From: Desulfovibrio sp.
GTDB lineage: Bacteria; Desulfobacterota; Desulfovibrionia; Desulfovibrionales; Desulfovibrionaceae
DNA length: 5,279 nt
Direction: 5' to 3'
Assembly: GCA_014804905.1 (NCBI GenBank)
Contig: JAAUYX010000001.1
Coordinates: 2,170 to 7,448 of the forward strand
The translations under genes were made by a program, and so were the position numbers. The notes under the pieces are model-generated. The model had not been told where the DNA came from and searched no databases. It saw only the letters and a list, made by a program, of their open reading frames with translations. This document shows positions 1 to 5,279 of the stretch, in pieces. How positions within the stretch are numbered: the first letter of the stretch is position 1; each line of letters opens with the position of its first letter.

Positions 1-147
1 CCCGGCAGGATAGGCTGCGGCAGGGACGTTGAGCCCCTGCGGCGGGGAAGCTGGCAGGCTGCCCCAACCTTTTGGGGGACCACAAGTGTACCAAGCGGCC
101 GCCCCCTTCCACCTCCCGTCTGGAGCGAAGCGGAAGACGGGTGCTGG
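1..147. other. GC-rich non-coding stretch with several short hairpins
   Basis: I see no gene here. One + frame is open from position 1 to a TAA near 168, but its translation is rich in Pro, Trp, Arg and Gly and resembles no protein tail I know. The stretch holds several short inverted repeats: 20-25 with 35-40 (6 bp), 53-56 with 60-63 (4 bp), 62-67 with 72-77 (CCCCAA/TTGGGG, 4-nt loop), and 115-121 with 135-141 (CCCGTCT/AGACGGG, 13-nt loop). None is followed by a clear T run, so they are not obvious terminators. They could be the structured 3' untranslated region of an upstream gene or part of a non-coding RNA. Chance pairing in GC-rich DNA is also possible. Confidence 0.3.
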
Positions 148-270
148 TGCCGGAAGAATCCTAAAAAATAAGATTTTTAGGTTCCGGCAAGGAAGAAACA
201 ATTTTTCGCAGGGAGTGTACTCAAGTACTCGACCAAGAAAAATTTTTTCTGACGCAGCCGGAACCTAAAA
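148..270. repeat. AT-rich palindromic element with three related arms
   Basis: Three copies of one motif occur here. The arm at 174-189 (TTTTTAGGTTCCGGCA) is inverted relative to 148-167, which is the same sequence with a 4-nt insertion (GAAT, 156-159). It is also inverted relative to 257-270 (GCCGGAACCTAAAA), a perfect 14-bp match to 175-188. Between the outer arms, 194-206 pairs with 238-250 at 12 of 13 positions, and 213-218 pairs with 225-230 if G-U pairs are allowed. Positions 175-270 are therefore a nested imperfect palindrome of about 96 bp. The element is distinctly AT-rich within GC-rich surroundings. Short open frames through it on both strands look spurious. It may be a REP-like or MITE-like interspersed repeat or a regulatory leader. 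Copy number cannot be judged from one window. Confidence 0.6.
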
Positions 271-280
271 GGCTGTTTTT
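255..280 (+). terminator. weak candidate rho-independent terminator
   Basis: A CAGCC (255-259) / GGCTG (271-275) stem of 5 bp closes an 11-nt loop and is followed directly by five Ts (276-280). The stem is short, so termination would be inefficient. Its left half overlaps the third arm of the palindromic element (257-270). Pairing of that arm with 175-188 would therefore break this stem. It could end transcription from a gene upstream of the window or act as a conditional stop before the activase gene at 361. Confidence 0.3.
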
Positions 281-360
281 GACGGATAATTTCGGCATTA
301 TGGCCGCAGCACAGGCACGGCGTTACCACACAAGCCCACAACGAAGCCCCGGGAAAAGGC

Positions 361-1317
361 ATGTACGACGACACCACCACCGACGACGAACTGGCCCGCG
401 AGGGCATGGTCTTCAATATCCAGAAGTATTCCGTCCACGATGGTCCCGGCATCCGCACCCTGGTCTTTCTGAAGGGCTGCGCGCTGCGCTGCCGCTGGTG
501 CAGCAATCCCGAATCCCAGCACCACCATCCCGAGCTCGCCTGGAACGCCGGGCGCTGCATCGGTCTTTCCAAGTGCGGCCACTGCATCGAGGCCTGCCCG
601 CACGGCGCGCTCACTCCCGGTGAGGACGACAAGCCGAAGCTCGACCGCTCCCTCTGCGGCGATTGCGACATGCCCTGCGCCCGCGCCTGTCCCTCGCAGG
701 GGCTCATCGTCTACGGGCAGAAGCGCACGGTGCGCGACGTGCTGGACCGCGTGGAGCAGGACATGGCCTTCTACGCCCGCTCGGGCGGCGGCATGACGCT
801 CTCGGGCGGGGAGCCGCTTTTGCAGAAGGATTTCGCAGTGGCCCTGCTCAAGAACGGCCGCAAGCGGCGCATGAAAACGGCCGTTGAGACCTGCGGCATG
901 GTGCCCGAGGAAAATATCCGGGAGGCCGCGCCGTATCTCAACTTCGCGCTCTTCGACCTCAAGCACCTCGACCGCGAGGTCCACAAGGCGCACACGGGCG
1001 CGCACAATGACCGCATCCTCGCCAATTTCCGCATCCTGGTCGAGGAATTCCCGGATTTGCCCATCCTCGCGCGCACCCCGGTCATCCCCGGCTTCAACGA
1101 CGACCCGGAGGTCATCGCGCAAATCGCCGAATTTATCCGGCCCTTCGAACGCGTCAAATACGAGCTCCTGCCCTATCACCGCCTGGGCACGCAGAAATAC
1201 CAGTTCCTCCACCGGGAGCCGCCTATGGGCGAGGTGACCCTGGGCAAGGCCGTCATGCCGGTCCTGCAAAAGACCGCAGCCGCCATCATCGGCGACCGCC
1301 TGCAAATGCCGCACTGA
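361..1317 (+). CDS. glycyl-radical-enzyme activating protein (radical SAM, two extra Fe-S clusters)
   Basis: This 318-residue cytoplasmic radical SAM enzyme should cleave S-adenosylmethionine and abstract hydrogen from a glycine of a partner enzyme, creating its glycyl radical. The N-terminal block DGPGIRTLVFLKGC leads into the radical SAM motif CxxxCxxC (C40, C44, C47). A ferredoxin-like insert follows with two cysteine sets: C66, C72, C75, C79 and C99, C102, C106, C110. The SAM-binding SGGEP motif is at 148-152. The insert places it with the long activases (CutD, IslB and glycerol dehydratase activase types) rather than the shorter pyruvate formate-lyase activase. The partner enzyme is not in the window, so I assign no symbol or substrate. 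The ATG at 361 has GGGA at 351-354; an ATG at residue 16, close to where the family core begins, is the alternative start. The sigma-54 regulator gene follows after 26 bp, suggesting one operon. Confidence 0.94.
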   Translation: MYDDTTTDDELAREGMVFNIQKYSVHDGPGIRTLVFLKGCALRCRWCSNPESQHHHPELAWNAGRCIGLSKCGHCIEACPHGALTPGEDDKPKLDRSLCGDCDMPCARACPSQGLIVYGQKRTVRDVLDRVEQDMAFYARSGGGMTLSGGEPLLQKDFAVALLKNGRKRRMKTAVETCGMVPEENIREAAPYLNFALFDLKHLDREVHKAHTGAHNDRILANFRILVEEFPDLPILARTPVIPGFNDDPEVIAQIAEFIRPFERVKYELLPYHRLGTQKYQFLHREPPMGEVTLGKAVMPVLQKTAAAIIGDRLQMPH

Positions 1318-1343
1318 GTCGCCCTGACGCCCGCGGGAGAGTT

Positions 1344-2741
<1,398 letters not shown>

Positions 2742-2822
2742 GGCGCGGGAGTGTCCGGAAATTTCGCTTCCTTTTTTCAGGGCCGCATATTAACTTTCCC
2801 AAAATCGTGACTGTCTTGCACC

Positions 2823-2850
2823 GGGCTGCGGTTCCGCCGCGGCCCCTTTT
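2823..2850 (+). terminator. GC-rich hairpin with short T run before the HdeA-like gene
   Basis: GGGCTGCGG (2823-2831) pairs with CCGCGGCCC (2837-2845) over 9 bp, including one G-U pair, around a 5-nt loop. One C and then four Ts (2847-2850) follow. The shape fits a rho-independent terminator, although the T run is short. It lies 82 nt after the regulator stop and ends just before the ribosome binding site GGGAG (2852-2856) of the next gene. No promoter fits between the hairpin and that ATG. If the downstream gene is transcribed from this gap, the hairpin must be in its leader and could act as an attenuator or stabilise the 5' end. Confidence 0.45.
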
Positions 2851-2862
2851 CGGGAGAATACC

Positions 2863-3396
2863 ATGCTGAAGAAACTGCTGCTCTGCTGCTGCGCCCTGCT
2901 TGTGGCGACCACCGCCTCGGCCGAGGAAAAGATCGACCCGGCAAGCTACATTTGCGCGGAACTGGTGGCCGCCACGGTTTCCGGGGAGCCGCCGCTCTTC
3001 GAGGGCCTCCAGCTGGACGGTTACGCGGCCGCCAAAGCCGGCGCGCCCGTGGCCGATCCGTCCGTGCTCGCCCCGCTGCTGCTGGAAGTGTACGACACCT
3101 GCCAGGCCGCCCCCGGCGACAAGGTGCTGCCCCACTGGGAAAAGGCCCGCAAGACAAAGCCCGTCGCCACCGAGGGTCCCTGGCGCGCGGACAAGACCAC
3201 CTGCAAGGACTATGCGGCCAACGAGGAGGACGGCAGCGGCTTCGTCATCTGGCTGGACGGCTACCAGCGCGGCAAGAGCGGCCAGCCAGCCTCGGCGCTG
3301 GAAAGCAACGAGAGCCTCGACGCCTTTCTTGACGCCTGCAAGAAGCAGCCGGACGCCCTCATGCTCGACGTGCTCGCCAAGAGCGTGAAAAAGTAA
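2863..3396 (+). CDS. exported protein with two tandem HdeA-like domains
   Basis: This 177-residue protein has a Sec signal peptide (basic start MLKK, hydrophobic core about 5-18, likely cleavage ASA|EE after residue 20), so the mature form should be periplasmic. The mature part looks like two copies of an HdeA-type unit. Copy 1 spans about 24-96 with C31 and C80; copy 2 spans about 107-175 with C114 and C159. The cysteine spacings (49 and 45) are close to that of the single disulfide in HdeA as I recall it. Both copies share an LDGY motif (51-54 and 131-134) followed by a K-x-G-x-P stretch. HdeA proteins protect periplasmic proteins at low pH, and a similar role is inferred here. Family assignment is by eye; a cysteine-rich periplasmic protein of unknown function is the alternative. 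The ATG has GGGAG at 2852-2856 with 6-nt spacing. Three cysteines (8-10) lie inside the signal core and do not look like a lipobox. Confidence 0.8.
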   Translation: MLKKLLLCCCALLVATTASAEEKIDPASYICAELVAATVSGEPPLFEGLQLDGYAAAKAGAPVADPSVLAPLLLEVYDTCQAAPGDKVLPHWEKARKTKPVATEGPWRADKTTCKDYAANEEDGSGFVIWLDGYQRGKSGQPASALESNESLDAFLDACKKQPDALMLDVLAKSVKK

Positions 3397-3455
3397 GCGC
3401 CCCGGCGTGCGCCAGCATCCGCTTCCTGTATCACCCTTCCCGGCGCGGGCCGTCC

Positions 3456-3486
3456 GGGGAGAGCTTTGTCCTGCCCGGCTCTCCTC
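3456..3486 (+). promoter_or_regulatory. hairpin covering the cobQ Shine-Dalgarno sequence
   Basis: GGGGAGAGC (3456-3464) can pair with GCTCTCCTC (3478-3486) over 9 bp, including one G-U pair, with a 13-nt loop. The left arm is the only good Shine-Dalgarno sequence before cobQ. The right arm is a pyrimidine-rich anti-Shine-Dalgarno ending two bases before the ATG at 3489. Folded, the ribosome site would be hidden, so the structure could limit translation of cobQ. I do not see the conserved core of a cobalamin riboswitch in the 92-nt gap, so ligand control is not supported. Confidence 0.35.
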
Positions 3487-3488
3487 CC

Positions 3489-5057
3489 ATGCCTGACGCG
3501 CGCCCCGGCCCCCCGGCGCTCATGGTGCAGGGCACCTGCTCGGATGCGGGCAAGAGCCTCATCACCGCTGCCCTCTGCCGCCTGTTCGCGCGGTGGGGGC
3601 TTCGCGTCGCGCCCTTCAAGGCGCAGAACATGGCGCTCAATTCCTTCGTCACCCTGAAAGGGGAGGAAATGGGCCGCGCCCAGGCGCTTCAGGCCGCGGC
3701 CTGCGGGCTCGAGCCGGACGCGCGCATGAACCCCGTCCTGCTCAAGCCCGTAAGCGACCAGGGCTCGCAGGTCATTGTGCTCGGGCGCCCCGTGGGCATG
3801 ATGCGCGTGCGCGAGTATATGGCCTACAAGCGCAGGGCGTGGAAGGCCGTGTGCCGGGCCTGGGCGGAACTTTCCGCAGGGCAGGACGTCATGGTGCTGG
3901 AAGGCGCGGGCAGCCCGGCGGAAATCAACCTCAGGCGCCACGACATCGTGAATATGCACATGGCCGCCCATGCGGGGGCCAGGGTGCTGCTCGTGGCCGA
4001 CATCGACCGGGGGGGCGCCTTCGCGGCCCTCGCCGGGACCATGAGCCTGCTCGGCAGGGCGGACCGGGCCCGCGTGGCGGGCTATGCGCTCAACCGCTTC
4101 CGCGGGGACGCAAGCCTGCTCGGCCCGGCGCTTACGGCCGTGAGCCGGCGCACTCGGCGCCCCTTTTTCGGCGTCATTCCCATGATCCCGGACCTCAGGC
4201 TCCCCGAGGAGGATTCTGTCAGCTTCAAGCTGGGCAAAAGTCCGGGCATCGCGGCCCCCGGCCGTCCCGCCGGGGAGGCGTCTGCGGCGCCGGGCCTTTT
4301 GGACGTGGCCCTCATCGACCTCCCGCATATCAGCAATGTGACCGACTGCGACGCCCTGCGCGCCGAGCCGGGCCTGCGCCTGCGCATGGTGCGCCGCCCG
4401 GAGGAACTGGGCGCGCCGGCGCTGGTCATCCTGCCCGGCAGCCGCAACAGCCTGAAGGACATGGAATTTTTACGCGCTTCCGGACTGGCGGACGCGCTCT
4501 GCGCCCACGCGCGCGCATGCCTCGCCCGGCGGCGCGGCATGGTGGCGGGCATCTGCGGCGGACTGCAACTTTTGGGCGACCGCATCCATGACCCGCTGGG
4601 GCTGGAAGCCGGGACGGGCGGGGCAAAAAGCGTGCCCGCCCTCGGCCTCCTGCCGCTGGTGACCGAGCTTGCGCCGGGCAAGACCTTGCGGCGCACGGAA
4701 GGCACGGCCCTGCCCGAGCTGGCCGGGGGGGCGCTTCCCGTGGCGGGCTATGAAATCCACCACGGCGTGAGCGAAAGCCTGGGCGCGCCTGTCATCATGC
4801 GGGATAAAGAAGGGGAGGCGCTTGGCTGGGGCAGCCTGGATGCAGGGAACACCGCGCGCATCTGGGGGAGCTATCTGCACGGCGTCTTTGACAGCGACAG
4901 CTTCCGGCACGCGCTGCTCGGCCGCCTGCGCCGGGAGGCTGGCCTGCCGTCCATGCCCGGAGCCCGCTGGGACCTGGGGCCGGAACTCGACCGCGTGGCC
5001 GATGTGGTGGCCGCGAGCCTCGACATGGCGGCCATCGACAGGCTGCTCGGGCTGTAA
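3489..5057 (+). CDS. cobQ: cobyric acid synthase (adenosylcobyrinic acid a,c-diamide amidotransferase)
   Basis: CobQ (CbiP) uses glutamine and ATP to amidate the b, d, e and g carboxylates of adenosylcobyrinic acid a,c-diamide, giving cobyric acid in vitamin B12 synthesis in the cytoplasm. The 522 residues show the P-loop QGTCSDAGKS (14-23), the family block FKAQNMALNS (43-52), LEGAGSPAEINL (137-148) and DIDRGG (171-176). The glutamine amidotransferase half has GICGG with catalytic Cys356, YEIHHG (421-426) and GSYLHGVF with catalytic His464. A linker rich in Gly, Ala and Pro (about 249-270) separates the halves and makes the protein slightly long for the family. The ATG at 3489 starts 10 residues before the core LMVQG, but the only clear Shine-Dalgarno (GGAG, 3458-3461) is 27 nt away. 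An in-frame CTG at 3471 would sit at better spacing, so the start is uncertain. No other cobalamin gene is visible. Confidence 0.97.
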   Translation: MPDARPGPPALMVQGTCSDAGKSLITAALCRLFARWGLRVAPFKAQNMALNSFVTLKGEEMGRAQALQAAACGLEPDARMNPVLLKPVSDQGSQVIVLGRPVGMMRVREYMAYKRRAWKAVCRAWAELSAGQDVMVLEGAGSPAEINLRRHDIVNMHMAAHAGARVLLVADIDRGGAFAALAGTMSLLGRADRARVAGYALNRFRGDASLLGPALTAVSRRTRRPFFGVIPMIPDLRLPEEDSVSFKLGKSPGIAAPGRPAGEASAAPGLLDVALIDLPHISNVTDCDALRAEPGLRLRMVRRPEELGAPALVILPGSRNSLKDMEFLRASGLADALCAHARACLARRRGMVAGICGGLQLLGDRIHDPLGLEAGTGGAKSVPALGLLPLVTELAPGKTLRRTEGTALPELAGGALPVAGYEIHHGVSESLGAPVIMRDKEGEALGWGSLDAGNTARIWGSYLHGVFDSDSFRHALLGRLRREAGLPSMPGARWDLGPELDRVADVVAASLDMAAIDRLLGL

Positions 5058-5066
5058 GGGGGGCTG

Positions 5067-5279
5067 TTATTCGGCGTTTTCGCCCTGCAGCAGCACAAAG
5101 AGGCGGCTGGCAAAGCCTTCCATGACGCGGGCAGGGGCCACGCCGTAGCGAAGCATTTCCTGCGCCTCGTCGAGCCAGCGACCGCAGAGGGCCGCGCGTT
5201 CTTCCGGGAAGGCTTTGCCCCTTACGGCGAGCAGGGGCGCGAGGCCGTCGGCGAGCGGCCCCGGCGGGGCCGTTGACGC
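5067..5279 (-). CDS. C-terminal end of an unidentified protein (partial)
   Basis: Reading the - strand from the window edge gives an uninterrupted frame of 70 codons ending in TAA (TTA at 5067-5069 on the + strand). The visible sequence has the amphipathic, helix-forming look of a real protein tail: residues 25-45 (PEERAALCGRWLDEAQEMLRY) and then ARVMEGFASRLFVLLQGENAE at the end. Such a short helical C-terminus does not identify a family. A helical tail of an AAA+ clamp-loader-like protein such as the DNA polymerase III delta' subunit is one unverified idea. The gene converges on cobQ with 9 bp between the two stop codons, and I see no terminator between them. The start lies beyond the window. 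Confidence 0.7.
   Translation of the reverse strand, partial: ASTAPPGPLADGLAPLLAVRGKAFPEERAALCGRWLDEAQEMLRYGVAPARVMEGFASRLFVLLQGENAE

Noticed and set aside
29..268. A 79-codon open frame on the + strand
   Set aside because: Half of it runs through the palindromic element, it lacks a convincing ribosome binding site, and the sequence looks like translated repeat.
279..304. A sigma-70 promoter, TTGACG (279-284) with TATGGC (299-304)
   Set aside because: The spacer is only 14 bp and the -10 match is poor.
298..1314. A 338-codon open frame on the - strand across the activase gene
   Set aside because: It is antisense to an intact radical SAM activase; the translation shows low-complexity Ala/Val/Asp/Glu/Gly bias and no recognisable motif.
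2757..2777. A terminator just after the regulator gene (GGAA/TTCC stem followed by six Ts)
   Set aside because: The stem is only 4 bp with a 7-nt loop, too weak to support a call, although the T run is good.
2805..2820. A sigma-54 promoter before the HdeA-like gene, from TTGCA at 2816-2820
   Set aside because: The -24 position reads TCGTGAC, lacking the required GG.
3397..3488. A possible cobalamin riboswitch in front of cobQ
   Set aside because: The gap is only 92 nt and I cannot find the conserved core segments. A loose resemblance to the B12 box around 3452-3478 is better explained by the GC-rich hairpin.
3261..4328. A 355-codon open frame on the - strand overlapping the HdeA-like gene and cobQ
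   Set aside because: It is antisense to two better-supported genes and carries no recognisable domain.

Overview
The window is GC-rich (roughly two-thirds G+C by eye) and carries four complete protein genes on the + strand plus the 3' end of one gene on the - strand. The combination of an oxygen-sensitive glycyl-radical-enzyme activase, a PAS-type sigma-54 activator and a late cobalamin biosynthesis gene suggests an anaerobic Gram-negative bacterium. A sulfate- or sulfite-reducing member of the Desulfovibrionaceae fits best. That placement is inferred from gene content, base composition and protein style, not from a marker gene.

Positions 1-360 contain no convincing gene. The first part (1-147) is GC-rich and has several short hairpins. 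The second part (148-270) is AT-rich and palindromic: the arm at 174-189 can pair either with 148-167 or, perfectly over 14 bp, with 257-270. A weak terminator-like stem with a T run (255-280) overlaps the last arm. This could be an interspersed palindromic repeat, a transcription attenuator, or both.

Positions 361-2741 form a probable two-gene operon with a 26-bp gap: a radical SAM activase for a glycyl radical enzyme, carrying two extra ferredoxin-like clusters, followed by a PAS-AAA+-Fis sigma-54-dependent regulator. The glycyl radical enzyme itself is not in the window, so the substrate of the system cannot be read here. Choline, isethionate, other sulfonates and diols are all possible.

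Positions 2863-3396 encode a small exported protein made of two tandem HdeA-like domains, each with a cysteine pair, probably a periplasmic acid-stress chaperone or a relative. A strong GC hairpin ending in four Ts stands immediately before its ribosome binding site.

Positions 3489-5057 encode cobyric acid synthase (CobQ/CbiP), complete with its P-loop amidation domain and a glutamine amidotransferase domain. Its only good Shine-Dalgarno sequence lies about 27 nt upstream of the ATG and can be locked in a 9-bp hairpin. A convergent gene, of which only the last 70 codons are visible, ends 9 bp after cobQ.

I see no CRISPR array, tRNA, rRNA, transposase or phage gene. The items most worth a second look are the competing palindromes upstream of the activase, the tandem HdeA-like protein, and the leader hairpins before it and before cobQ.
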